Shown here one piece after another: positions 54,850 to 63,367 of a stretch of DNA of 64,000 nt (positions are counted from its first letter, which is position 1; every line of letters begins with the position of its first letter). The notes under the pieces were generated by a model. That model worked only from the letters and a program-made list of their open reading frames with translations, ran no database searches and was not told where the DNA came from. The position numbers and the translations under genes were made by a program. The DNA comes from Singulisphaera sp. GP187 (GTDB lineage Bacteria > Planctomycetota > UBA1135 > UBA2386), in contig CAMBXM010000003.1 of assembly GCA_945871815.1 (NCBI GenBank), positions 1 through 64,000 of the forward strand, given 5' to 3'.

Positions 54850-56475
54850 ATGCCGTACTCCGAGACTCAACGCCGCCTCCTCGAACGGTACTTCTCCGTC
54901 GTCGACGGCCCGGGGCACGCAGACGTCTATCTGGTCCGGAACCTGCCGCAGGAAGTCGCCGCAACGTTGAACGGCGTCTATTCGCGCAGCAGCAAATCGA
55001 TGCGCGACCAGTTCCTCGAGCGACTCGAGCAAGGCCTCACGGCGACTGGGCAAAGCCTCGACGAGTTTCTCGCCAAGACACCGGCCAGCGACACCCTGAC
55101 CTCGGTCATGGCCGACAAGGCCGGGCAGTTCCTGAAGACCTACGCGATCGACCACGGTCACAACTCGCTCCGCGAGGGCTCGATCGTTCACCTCGCCATC
55201 GAACGCGTCTCGCAGCTCGTCACGCGCTTCATCCAGCGCGAGCGCCGCTGCACCTTCGAAGAGTCGTCGACGCGCTACATCTCGTTCTCGGCCGAGACGC
55301 ATTGGCGCGATCCCGACGTGGTCGCTGCCGGCGGGGAGATCCTAGCAGCCTACGACTCCGTGCTGGCCTCGACCTTCGCGCTGTATCGCGAACTCACGGT
55401 CACGCTGCTGTCGCACCTCCAGGAACTGCGGCCGCGGCAGCAAGACGAGAAGGAAGGCCCGTGGCTGCGCACGCTCAAGGCCGAGGCCTTCGACGCCGCC
55501 CGCTACCTGCTGCTGCCGGCGATCTATACCAAGTGGGGCATGGTCGCTGATGCGCGCACGCTCAGCGACGTGATCACCGAACTCACGAGCCATCCACTCG
55601 CCGAGTTCCGCGCCGTTGGCGAGAAGATGCGCGAACAGGCCGAGCTGGCACTGCCGACCCTGTTGTCGTACGCGCGCCCAAACGACTACTTGCGAAGCCA
55701 GCACACGATGCTGCGACGCATCGCCGGCGAGCTGCAACTGCGGCCGGAGCAGACTGCGCAGAGCCACGCCGCGGAAGGTCACGTGACGCTGCTCCAGTAC
55801 GACCAGGACCTCGACGTGCGCCTGCTCGCCTCGCTGCTCTACGAGCACTGTTCGGTGCCATTCGCCGCCGCCACTGCTCGCGTGGCCACACTGACCGACG
55901 GGCAACGCGTGCAACTCCTCGACGAAATCATGGCCGCGCGCGGCAAGCACGACGGCTGGCCAAGCGGTCTGGAGGGCGGCGCACCGTTCGACTTCGAGGT
56001 GCTGCTCGACTTCGGCGCGTATCGAGACATCGGTCGCCACCGCAAGGGTTTCCAGCAGCAACAGACACTGACGGTGGAGCACGGCTTCGCAGTGCCGCCG
56101 CTGGTCGACAGCGCCGGGAAGGGTGCTCAATACCGCGAAGTGCTCGAGCGCGCGGCTGCAGCGCAACAGAAGGTCGCCGCGCGCTTTCCCCATGCCGCTG
56201 CCTACGTGACGCCATTCGCGTTCCTGCAACGCGTGCGCATCGTGTTCGAGCCGCGGCAGCTCGCGTACTTCGTCGAACTCCGCAGCGGCCCGGAGGGACA
56301 CTTCTCCTACCGCAAGGTGGCGATCGAGATGTTCTTGCGCATGCAGGCCGTGACGCCGCTGTTCGCACGCTACGTGCGCGTACGCCTGGGCGAGGCCTTC
56401 CTCGGGCGCATGGAGAATGAGCAAAGCGCCGACGAGCGGCGGCAGAAACGGATGCACGCGGCGGGCGACGCCTGA
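54850..56475 (+). CDS. Double-domain ThyX-like protein (degenerate flavin-dependent thymidylate synthase)
   Basis: 541 residues made of two ThyX-like halves. Half 1 (about 60-300) has DHGHNSLREGSIVHLAIERVSQLVTRF, then RERRCTFEESSTRY, which lines up with the ThyX motif RHRxxSxNExSxRY with H to E, S to T and N to E changes, and AARYLLLPAIYTKWGMVADARTL where ThyX has its substrate loop. Half 2 (about 350-520) has DFGAYRDIGRHRKGFQQQQ and FEPRQLAYFVELRSGPEGHFSYRKVA. True thymidylate synthase activity is uncertain because key residues of the dUMP/FAD motif differ. ATG 54850 has no clear Shine-Dalgarno. Confidence 0.72.
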   Translation: MPYSETQRRLLERYFSVVDGPGHADVYLVRNLPQEVAATLNGVYSRSSKSMRDQFLERLEQGLTATGQSLDEFLAKTPASDTLTSVMADKAGQFLKTYAIDHGHNSLREGSIVHLAIERVSQLVTRFIQRERRCTFEESSTRYISFSAETHWRDPDVVAAGGEILAAYDSVLASTFALYRELTVTLLSHLQELRPRQQDEKEGPWLRTLKAEAFDAARYLLLPAIYTKWGMVADARTLSDVITELTSHPLAEFRAVGEKMREQAELALPTLLSYARPNDYLRSQHTMLRRIAGELQLRPEQTAQSHAAEGHVTLLQYDQDLDVRLLASLLYEHCSVPFAAATARVATLTDGQRVQLLDEIMAARGKHDGWPSGLEGGAPFDFEVLLDFGAYRDIGRHRKGFQQQQTLTVEHGFAVPPLVDSAGKGAQYREVLERAAAAQQKVAARFPHAAAYVTPFAFLQRVRIVFEPRQLAYFVELRSGPEGHFSYRKVAIEMFLRMQAVTPLFARYVRVRLGEAFLGRMENEQSADERRQKRMHAAGDA

Positions 56476-56548
56476 GCTGTCGCGCGCGCGCCGCCGGTTT
56501 CCGCCACTTCGCCGTGGGTTGAGACCGGCCTCAGGACAAAGACTGCCG

Positions 56549-56986
56549 ATGGACTTGGATGCCCTGATCGCACGCTTCCGCGGCAACTGGGCTGACGACC
56601 GCGCGGTCGGTGCCTGGCTGCGCGGCATCGCTCGCAACCTGCATCGCCAAGGACGGCGTCGCGACCGCGGTCCCACCTCGCTTCGCCGTACCGGCACACT
56701 CGACGACGTCCCACCAGAACGACTCTCCGCCAGCAGCAGCACCGACGAACCCGCGGGGGCGGTGGCCGTTCGCGAGGCCATGCTGCGACTGCGGCAACCG
56801 TGGCGCACGGTGCTGACCATGCGCTACGTCGAAGGTAGCGGCCTCCCAGAAATCGCAGCAGTGCTCGGCACCAGCGTCCGCGCCGTGGAAGGGCGACTTC
56901 GTCGCGCCCGCCACGAACTCAAGGCGATGCTGCAGCAGGCATCGATCGCAACGCCGCCAGAACCGGCGAAGGAACTCGGCCGATGA
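56549..56986 (+). CDS. ECF-like sigma factor lacking most of region 2
   Basis: 145 residues. The C-terminal part is a sigma region 4: MLRLRQPWRTVLTMRYVEGSGLPEIAAVLGTSVRAVEGRLRRARHEL with a normal helix-turn-helix. Before it, DLDALIARFRGN is joined directly to VGAWLRGIARNLHRQGRRRDRG. In full ECF sigma factors about 35 residues (regions 2.1-2.3, with the DEAEDVVQEVF helix) stand between these two pieces, and they are missing. ATG 56549 is chosen; the longer frame overlaps the ThyX-like gene. The next gene overlaps by four bases. It may be a co-regulator or a decayed sigma factor. Confidence 0.75.
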   Translation: MDLDALIARFRGNWADDRAVGAWLRGIARNLHRQGRRRDRGPTSLRRTGTLDDVPPERLSASSSTDEPAGAVAVREAMLRLRQPWRTVLTMRYVEGSGLPEIAAVLGTSVRAVEGRLRRARHELKAMLQQASIATPPEPAKELGR

Positions 56987-58743
56987 GCGCTCCACTAGAA
57001 CTTCGCGACCCAACCGACTTCGAGCTCGAGGATCGCGAACTCACCGACGCCCTGCACAGCGGACTCGCTGGACTGCGACCCGACGCTGCAGAGTTTGCCG
57101 CCGGCGTACGCAAGCGCATCGAGGAGCCTCGTACAGAGAGGCGGACACTGTCACCGTTCTTGCGCGCAGCGGCGGCCATTCTCCCTGCAGCCATGCTGCC
57201 GAAGAGCCTCGTTGCCGCGGCACCAGCCGTGGCAACCAAGGCCTCGGTGAAGTGGCTGCCGACGCTCGTGCTGATGCCGATAGCGACGTTGGCAGCGGTG
57301 GCACTGACGTTGGTCGCTCTGGTGCGCGGACTGATGGCCAAGAACGGCACTACGCAACAGCGCGACGATGCCGCGATGGCACGCGAGGAGATCCGCTCGT
57401 GGCGCCAGGACCACCGGCTGAGCACGGTCATCGTGCCGATGGCCTTCGTCGTAGCGTTCGTGTTCGCACCGGCAGCTGCGGTCACGCTAGTGCTGCTCGT
57501 AGCCGCGCTCGTGATGCTGATGTTATGGCAGCGCCTCGCAGCGGCCGGTTTGGCAACGCGGGCCGAGCTCGGCAGCATGGCGGGCCAGTGGCTCGAGACT
57601 CTCGCAGTCCAGTCGCTCATGCTGGCTCCACTGCTCGCCGCCCATTCGCCACTGGCGTTTCACCTCGCGGGGTCGACACCGCAGATGGGAGTCTCGTTGC
57701 TCGCCCTGTTGCTACTGCTAGGGGCCCTCGCTTGCCACGCAATCGCAAGGTCCGGCAAGCCGTACGCGGCGCGCCTCGCATGGTGGTGCGTGACAATCCT
57801 TATGGTCAGCTCCCTCCAAAGAGCGCCGGACAGCCTCGTCGGCGAACCGGTTCGGTCGTCGGACGGCTGGGCCACGGCAGCGACGACGAGCTTCGCCGAG
57901 CCCAGCTTCGTCGACATCGCCGAGATGGTCGCAAACCTGCGCGCTGGTGGCCTTCCGGCGCCGACGATCGACGAACTTGCGCCGTTCTACCGCGAGGTCA
58001 ACCCCACGGCATTCTCCTACACCTGCCATGCGCTGCTCGATCTGGGGCTGGCTTCGCCCGACGTCGAACAGAACTGGCGCGCGGCCTTCGCCGGCAGCCC
58101 CGCGAACCCTGACCGCCTCGCTCGCCCCGATCTCGTGAACTCGCCGGCGGAGTTGCTGCGCTATCGACTGCACCAACGCCAAGGCCTGCTACTGCCTCTC
58201 GAGCGCGACCGCATCGTCGCCGCGGTGCTCGACGCCCACCGCACTCCGAATGAACACGACTCCCTCGGCCGTCTGCTTGCCGTTGCGGCCACGCTACGTG
58301 AGTTGGGCGCCGATCCGATGGCGCTGCGCGACCGCGTTCACGAACTGCTGCGCGCAACGGCGACAAACCCGGAGCCGACGCAAGGCGTGGGCTTCCTCGA
58401 CTACCGGCGCCAAGCCGGGACACGAGTGGTCGCTGACGCCTGCAATCCGGTGCATTCAGCGCGCGCCGTCTTGTTGATGGCACAGTTCGGCGCACTTTCT
58501 GATCTCGACGTCGCCGCCTTCGACCTACACCTGCAGCGTCGATGTGCGCCCCAGAACGCACCGGTGCAGTTCGGCAACTACGCTGCTTTCGCGGCCCTGC
58601 AGGCTTGGCGAGCACAGCCGGGTCACGTGCCATTTGAACCGACCTGGCTGGACTGCGCAGCGCGTTGGCAGGTGCTGTGCGCGGTCGTGCTGCTGGTCGG
58701 GTTTGCAGTCGCCGCGACGGTTTGCAGCAGGCCTTCGGCGTAA
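56983..58743 (+). CDS. Large membrane protein coupled to the sigma factor, putative anti-sigma or sensor
   Basis: 586 residues. The N-terminal 60 are polar and helical (DREL-TDALHSGLAGLRPDAAEFAAGVRKRI). Then come two hydrophobic segments near 65-112, a further pair near 145-185, more between 200 and 290, and one final helix near 560-582. A large polar, helical region of about 270 residues (290-555) has TPR-like spacing. No zinc-binding anti-sigma motif is seen. Coupling to the sigma gene (ATGA) suggests a regulator/partner pair; this is inference from position. Confidence 0.68.
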   Translation: MSAPLELRDPTDFELEDRELTDALHSGLAGLRPDAAEFAAGVRKRIEEPRTERRTLSPFLRAAAAILPAAMLPKSLVAAAPAVATKASVKWLPTLVLMPIATLAAVALTLVALVRGLMAKNGTTQQRDDAAMAREEIRSWRQDHRLSTVIVPMAFVVAFVFAPAAAVTLVLLVAALVMLMLWQRLAAAGLATRAELGSMAGQWLETLAVQSLMLAPLLAAHSPLAFHLAGSTPQMGVSLLALLLLLGALACHAIARSGKPYAARLAWWCVTILMVSSLQRAPDSLVGEPVRSSDGWATAATTSFAEPSFVDIAEMVANLRAGGLPAPTIDELAPFYREVNPTAFSYTCHALLDLGLASPDVEQNWRAAFAGSPANPDRLARPDLVNSPAELLRYRLHQRQGLLLPLERDRIVAAVLDAHRTPNEHDSLGRLLAVAATLRELGADPMALRDRVHELLRATATNPEPTQGVGFLDYRRQAGTRVVADACNPVHSARAVLLMAQFGALSDLDVAAFDLHLQRRCAPQNAPVQFGNYAAFAALQAWRAQPGHVPFEPTWLDCAARWQVLCAVVLLVGFAVAATVCSRPSA

Positions 58744-58759
58744 AGCCAGGGCTGCCGCC

Positions 58760-59527
58760 TCAGCCCCCTACGCCGACCATCTCCGCCAAGACCTGGGCGA
58801 CCGCGCGCGCGTCTGGATGCCCGCCGCCGACCGGCCCCACGACCTGCACGCTGCGCGCAGGCACACCGGCAGCAACCAGCTGCTCCTTCTCGATTGCGTC
58901 GGCAACCAGGACGTCGGAGAGCAACAGGCTGCCCAGCACGAGATCACTTCGCGACAGCATCGCAATTCGGTTGGGAAACGGCGAGTGCCCGCCAAGCCAG
59001 CGCAGCGCCCGCGCACACTTCGACTGCAGCAGTGAGAGGCCCTGCGACCACGGGGCGCAGGCACATTCTGTGCAACGCAGCGCGTCGTCGAAGCGATCGC
59101 ACCGCGCCCCAGTGCTGTCGACCAAGGTCTGTCGCGCACAGAGCACCTCGCGTGACGTGACCACCGAGATCGGTCGCGAACCCATGCGTTCGGCAAGCCA
59201 CAGCGGCGTTGCCGAACCAGCCGCGCCGAGCCCGAAATGGACCACGTGGGCGCGGCGCAGTGGGCGCAGCATGCGAGCGAGCTGTTGGTCGCAGGCCGTG
59301 TCGTCGACCCGAGCTTCGGTCGCTCGGAACGGAGCGACAGTACCGTCGACCGGCGCGATGGCGACACCGGCAAGCGGCGGTGGTGGCGGTTCGCCCTTAG
59401 TGGTCGGACACAGCCACTGCACGCGCGCGCCGGCGGCGACAAGCTCGCTGGCGACGATGCGGCACAGCCCTGCACTCCAGTGCGGGTGCGGTTCCGCCGT
59501 ACGCGCCGAGACCAGGACCACGTCCAT
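58760..59527 (-). CDS. Glycosyltransferase-like N-terminal domain protein
   Basis: 255 residues. It begins like the acceptor half of a GT4 enzyme: MDVVLVSARTAEPHPHWSAG, AGARVQWLCPTTKG and AHVVHFGLGAAGSATPLWLAE. A cysteine cluster (GARCDRFDDALRCTECACAPW) is the kind seen in some GT4 proteins between the two lobes. The donor-binding lobe with E-x7-E is missing, and the protein ends after a Rossmann-like VLVADAIEKEQLVAAGVP. It may be a truncated enzyme or a partner subunit. Divergent from the membrane protein at 59695. Confidence 0.6.
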   Translation of the reverse strand: MDVVLVSARTAEPHPHWSAGLCRIVASELVAAGARVQWLCPTTKGEPPPPPLAGVAIAPVDGTVAPFRATEARVDDTACDQQLARMLRPLRRAHVVHFGLGAAGSATPLWLAERMGSRPISVVTSREVLCARQTLVDSTGARCDRFDDALRCTECACAPWSQGLSLLQSKCARALRWLGGHSPFPNRIAMLSRSDLVLGSLLLSDVLVADAIEKEQLVAAGVPARSVQVVGPVGGGHPDARAVAQVLAEMVGVGG

Positions 59528-59694
59528 TGGACGCAACTTGGCGGCGCGACCGCCGCGTGGCAAGTACTGCGTCGGGCAACGCGCGCTTTGAGAGCAGGCG
59601 AGCACACGAACACCACCGCTCCATGCCAGGCGCACGCGATTGGCCCGATCTGCGTGCTGTCGATCGCGACACCGCAGCGCTACGGTGCTCGCCC

Positions 59695-61188
59695 ATGCAC
59701 GGCGGACACCGCACGCCCCCGCTCCGCGCCCTGGTCCACGCCTGGCTGGTGCTCGACTTCTTCGGCGAAGCGCGGCGCAGCGGCGGCGATGCCAGCACGT
59801 TGACGACGACGATCTTCTCGCAGTCGTTCCTGTCGCTCGGCGTGTCGGCCTTGCTCTATCCCGAGGTGCCGCCCGTGCCGTTCGCGGCCGCGACGCTCTC
59901 CGTGTCGACGTTGCTCGTGGCCCTCGGCGCGTTCGACACCGAGCAGCCGACGCACCGCCGTGCTGCCGATCGCATCCTGTTGGCGACGTCGCCAGTGTCG
60001 CGGTTGCAGGCGGTGCTCGCGCGCTGCGCACACGCTTCGTTTTCCACCATGCTGGTGACGATCGGGATGGCGCTACCACCTGCGATCTTGCTCGCGTGTC
60101 ACGAGAGTGATCCGTGGAAAGTGCCATTCTACATCCTGCTCGCGTGCATGTGCTCGGGACTCGCGATCGCTGGCTTGTCCGTCACGTTGCGCGCGGCGCG
60201 GGCACTCCTTGGTGGTCATGGCGCAGCACTGGTCGCGGGCACCGGCAAGGCGCTGTTGCTCGGGTTCGGCGTGGTGTTCTTCGCGTTGTCGATGACCAGT
60301 CTGCGCGGCGATGCTGCCGGCCTGCCGTTCGGGCGAGTCGGTGCCGAGCTGCTGCCGCCGTACCACGCCGCGAAACTGCTGCACGATCCGACCGCCAACT
60401 CGTGGCGCGCACTGCCATGGCTCGCGGTCTTGTTGACGTTGCTGACCGCTGCCGTGGCGATCGGCGACGGCGAGCACGATCGACGACGCTCGGTCAAGCG
60501 ACCAGGATGGCTCGCGCGACGGAGCCTGCAGCTTGCGGGCACACCCGCCGACGCGGCGATCGCGGCATTCACGTCGACGATGCTGTGGCGCAGCCCGGGC
60601 ATTCGTTCGCGCGTGCTGCCGCTGCTCGGCATGCCCGCCGCATTCGCCTTCTTGGCGCTACGCGGTAACGACGAACGCGGCTCGATGCTGTTCACTGCGA
60701 TGGCGCTGCAGTTTCCCGCCATCTACTTGCCGTTCGTGATCGCAATGCTGCAGCAGTCGGACCATCAGGGTGCGCGCTGGCTGTTCGACAGCGCGCCTCG
60801 ACTGCCACTCGTTCGCGTTCAGCGGGCAACGTGGATCGCGCTGCTGACGCACTTGCTGCTGCCAGTGCATGCACTCGCGCTGCTCGGATTGCTGGCGACA
60901 GGGATGCCGCCGCTGCGAGCGTTGCCGCTGTCGCTGTTTTCGTTCGCACTCGGCGGCATCGCGGCGCGCGCGATGATCCGCGTCCTGCCCGACGTGCCGT
61001 TCTCGATCGAGGCGCCGCAGCCCGAGCTCGATCTTGGCAATCTGATGGCCTACGGACTCGTTCTGGCCGGCGCTGGAGCAGCGGTCGCTATCGCTGCGCC
61101 TTTGGCCCAGTTCGTGGCCGCGGCTCTGGCGGTCCTCGGACTGGTGGCGATGCTCCGCCGCATGCCCGACGGGCTGGGTGCAGCATGA
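59695..61188 (+). CDS. Polytopic membrane protein, ABC-2-like
   Basis: 497 residues with about 12 hydrophobic segments and few charged loops. It begins MHGGHRTPPLRALVHAWLVLDFFG and contains FDTEQPTHRRAADRILLATSPVSR, a charged loop after the first helices, as in large ABC exporter membrane subunits. No clear family motif was recognised. It could be the missing partner of the ABC ATPase at 47748-48515, 11 kb away; that is a guess from content. Its stop overlaps the next small gene (ATGA). Confidence 0.68.
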   Translation: MHGGHRTPPLRALVHAWLVLDFFGEARRSGGDASTLTTTIFSQSFLSLGVSALLYPEVPPVPFAAATLSVSTLLVALGAFDTEQPTHRRAADRILLATSPVSRLQAVLARCAHASFSTMLVTIGMALPPAILLACHESDPWKVPFYILLACMCSGLAIAGLSVTLRAARALLGGHGAALVAGTGKALLLGFGVVFFALSMTSLRGDAAGLPFGRVGAELLPPYHAAKLLHDPTANSWRALPWLAVLLTLLTAAVAIGDGEHDRRRSVKRPGWLARRSLQLAGTPADAAIAAFTSTMLWRSPGIRSRVLPLLGMPAAFAFLALRGNDERGSMLFTAMALQFPAIYLPFVIAMLQQSDHQGARWLFDSAPRLPLVRVQRATWIALLTHLLLPVHALALLGLLATGMPPLRALPLSLFSFALGGIAARAMIRVLPDVPFSIEAPQPELDLGNLMAYGLVLAGAGAAVAIAAPLAQFVAAALAVLGLVAMLRRMPDGLGAA

Positions 61189-61328
61189 CTTTCGCAACGC
61201 CGCCTGGCCGCAACGCCGCGAAGACTGCAAAGCCCCAATCGCTGCGGCGCGAGCTCATGGCGATCGCTTTTCTCTACGTTGTTCTCTCGGTCCTGCCGTT
61301 GCTGATCGGTCTCCTGCTCGCCGCTTGA
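61185..61328 (+). CDS. 47-residue single-helix membrane protein
   Basis: MTFATPPGRNAAKTAKPQSL is followed by RRELMAIAFLYVVLSVLPLLIGLLLAA, one clear membrane helix at the C-terminus with a basic start inside. The ATG overlaps the stop of the large membrane protein by four bases. The coupling and helix suggest a small accessory subunit of that protein. Confidence 0.65.
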   Translation: MTFATPPGRNAAKTAKPQSLRRELMAIAFLYVVLSVLPLLIGLLLAA

Positions 61329-61444
61329 TGACCGCCGATTTGGCTCGCATCGAGACCCGACCTTGTGCGTAGCGCCGCCATGGCACGGGAGCCCTGGGGT
61401 TGCCAGAGTCCGCCACCCTTCGTACCCTCTGCCCTTCTGCCGAC

Positions 61445-61450
61445 AGGAGG
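61445..61450 (+). promoter_or_regulatory. Consensus Shine-Dalgarno AGGAGG
   Basis: AGGAGG at 61445-61450 lies five bases before the ATG at 61456, a full match to the anti-SD at close to ideal spacing. Most other genes in this window have weak or no such site, so this decides the start of the next small gene. Confidence 0.8.
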
Positions 61451-61455
61451 CACCC

Positions 61456-61671
61456 ATGAGCGCTAGCGCAAACGTGCAACCCGGTTCTGGACGCAGTGCG
61501 ATGACCGATCAGGCAACGCCGCCGTCCAAACTTTTGGCCACCACCAACCCGCGCGACAAAGCGCGCAGCGCGGCCGCTCCTGCCGCCGACACGGCGGCGC
61601 GATGCAGCCCGGACCCGTGCCAACACACGGATCGCTATCGGTTGGTGACACCGTTCTCGCTGCGGCTCTGA
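61456..61671 (+). CDS. 71-residue orphan protein with strong ribosome site
   Basis: Begins MSASANVQPGSGRSAMTDQA and ends TPFSLRL. The composition is Ala/Ser/Pro-rich with a single CSPDPC motif near residue 53 and no membrane helix. I do not recognise it. The consensus AGGAGG five bases upstream of the ATG is the main evidence that it is translated. It sits alone in a 450-base gap between the membrane protein and rluD. A non-coding transcript with a chance SD is the alternative. Confidence 0.5.
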   Translation: MSASANVQPGSGRSAMTDQATPPSKLLATTNPRDKARSAAAPAADTAARCSPDPCQHTDRYRLVTPFSLRL

Positions 61672-61780
61672 CGTCTGACTGCGACGCTGCGGCTGTTCGC
61701 CGCGGTAATCGGGGTCGCCGAGGGAATCGGGTTCCAGCACTCCCCACTCCGAGCTGCAGCCCCATCCGCCAGCTACTCAG

Positions 61781-62800
61781 CTACTCGTCCCCGATCAGCG
61801 ACCGCATGTCGGCAGGCAGAGGCGCCACGAGTTCCATCTCGCGGTCCAGCATCGGATGATGGAAGCGCAGCTTGTGGGCGTGCAGAGCTTGGCGATCGAG
61901 CACCAGGCGCGCTCGGCTCTCGTCGCTGAGAGGGCCCGCAAGCTGCTCCAAGAAGATGCGCTCGTCACCGCCGTAGATCTTGTCGCCGACCATGGGGCAA
62001 CCGATCGCCGACATGTGCACGCGGAGTTGGTGCGTGCGCCCCGTCTTGGGGTGCAGTTCGACGAGGGTGTAGCGCTCGTTGCCGCGAAGGACGCGATACT
62101 GAGTCGAGGCGGAGATGCCGGTGCCGTCACTGCGCGCCTCGAGCTTCAGCCGAACGGGCGACTTGCGGTCGGGCCCGATGCTGTAGTCGATCGTACCTTC
62201 ACTCCGCGCCGGCCTGCCATGCACCACGGCGAGATAGGTCTTCTGTACGTCGCGCTCCTCGAACTGACGCGCCACGAGGTGGTGAAACTGCTCGCACAAG
62301 CCAACCACCACGATGCCTGAGGTCTCGACATCGATGCGATGCAGCAACCGCGGCACGACGTCATGCGCAGGATCGTCCTTACGACGGTAGCGACGATGCA
62401 ACTCGGTGATCAACGTGCCCGCCAGCCGTCGACCAGCAGGATGCACCGCCATCCCGGCGGGCTTGTCGATGCCCAGCATCCACTGATCTTGGTAGACAAT
62501 CGGCAGGTGGATGCCGCCGTCTGACTCTGGAACGGGCTTGGGCAGCGCCTCCTTTGGCACATCGACGACGACGGTCTCGCCGGTACGGACGCGCCGCGAT
62601 GCACTCGCCTTGCGCCCAACGAGCGTGACGTAGCCACCGTCAATCAAGCGATGGATGCTCTGCCTCGACCGCCAGGGCAGAACGGTGGCGAGCGCTACGT
62701 CCAAGCGCTGGCCATCGAAGCGGACGTCGACCAGAAACTTGAGCTGCTCAAGAGGACGACTGAGGTCGCGCGGCCCTTCGCCAGGGAACTTCGGCAGCAC
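61781..62800 (-). CDS. RluA/RluD family 23S rRNA pseudouridine synthase
   Basis: 339 residues. An S4 RNA-binding domain (about 27-95: DGQRLDVALATVLPWRSRQSI) precedes the catalytic domain. The catalytic aspartate is in LLHRIDVETSGIVVVGL, followed by RPVSYLV-like FEERDVQKTYLAVVHG and HPKTGRTHQLRVHMSAIGCPMVGDKIYGG. Members isomerise uridines in 23S rRNA helix 69 or other sites; the exact target is not visible. The start ATG 62800 gives a short leader before the S4 domain. Confidence 0.93.
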   Translation of the reverse strand: MLPKFPGEGPRDLSRPLEQLKFLVDVRFDGQRLDVALATVLPWRSRQSIHRLIDGGYVTLVGRKASASRRVRTGETVVVDVPKEALPKPVPESDGGIHLPIVYQDQWMLGIDKPAGMAVHPAGRRLAGTLITELHRRYRRKDDPAHDVVPRLLHRIDVETSGIVVVGLCEQFHHLVARQFEERDVQKTYLAVVHGRPARSEGTIDYSIGPDRKSPVRLKLEARSDGTGISASTQYRVLRGNERYTLVELHPKTGRTHQLRVHMSAIGCPMVGDKIYGGDERIFLEQLAGPLSDESRARLVLDRQALHAHKLRFHHPMLDREMELVAPLPADMRSLIGDE

Positions 62801-62825
62801 GGCTGCGCCTGCGCGACCCTGCCGC

Positions 62826-63182
62826 TTACTCGACCGATGCGCCAGCCGCGACCGGCTTCTGCATCGTCGTATCAGCGGTCAACGGATCGAAGTCTTGCTC
62901 ACCGGGACGGCCACCGCGGCCACCGCGACCCGTTGCGTTCTTGCCCTTGCGCTTCTTGTTGCCCATGCGCGAGTTCTTCGGCGCGCCGCTGCCACGACGC
63001 CGTTCGGCAATCTGGATGTTGCGCAGACGCTCACGCTCTTCGCGGCGACGGCGGTCGCTGCGCTTCTCGTGATGGGCGTACTTCTTCGCGAGGCGGAAGA
63101 TGCCGGAGTAGTTGCACTGGCGCTTGAAGCGACGCAGAGCAGCTTCGAGCGGCTCGTTCGGGCGGACCTGGACGCGGATCAT
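62826..63182 (-). CDS. rpsU: Ribosomal protein bS21 with long C-terminal tail
   Basis: 118 residues. The first 60 are bS21, a protein of the 30S platform: IRVQVRPNEPLEAALRRFKRQC, then GIFRLAKKYAHHEKRSDRRRREE. Typical bS21 is about 60-70 residues. The rest here is an added tail with GSGAPKNSRMGNKKRKG and a glycine/arginine-rich stretch (GRGGRGGRPGEQ) ending acidic. The tail is probably disordered and RNA-binding. It lies upstream of rluD on the same strand, 25 bases away, so the two may be co-expressed. Divergent from recD2. Confidence 0.92.
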   Translation of the reverse strand: MIRVQVRPNEPLEAALRRFKRQCNYSGIFRLAKKYAHHEKRSDRRRREERERLRNIQIAERRRGSGAPKNSRMGNKKRKGKNATGRGGRGGRPGEQDFDPLTADTTMQKPVAAGASVE

Positions 63183-63367
63183 GGGAACTGGGAAATCGAA
63201 CGGGGTCGGAGGAAACTACAGCGGGACCGGCGACGCCGATGCCCCGATGGACGAATCCAGCCGGAGCACCCCGCAGGCGAAAGGGCGGGAAACGATAGCG
63301 ACCGCCGGCCAGAGAGCAACGCAGTAGAACTCACCTTACACCGCCCGCCACCACTCGCTCGCTTCGC

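Noticed and set aside
63112-63327. Plus-strand ORF between rpsU and recD2
   Set aside because: It overlaps rpsU and has low-complexity composition; the gap is better read as the divergent promoter region of rpsU and recD2.
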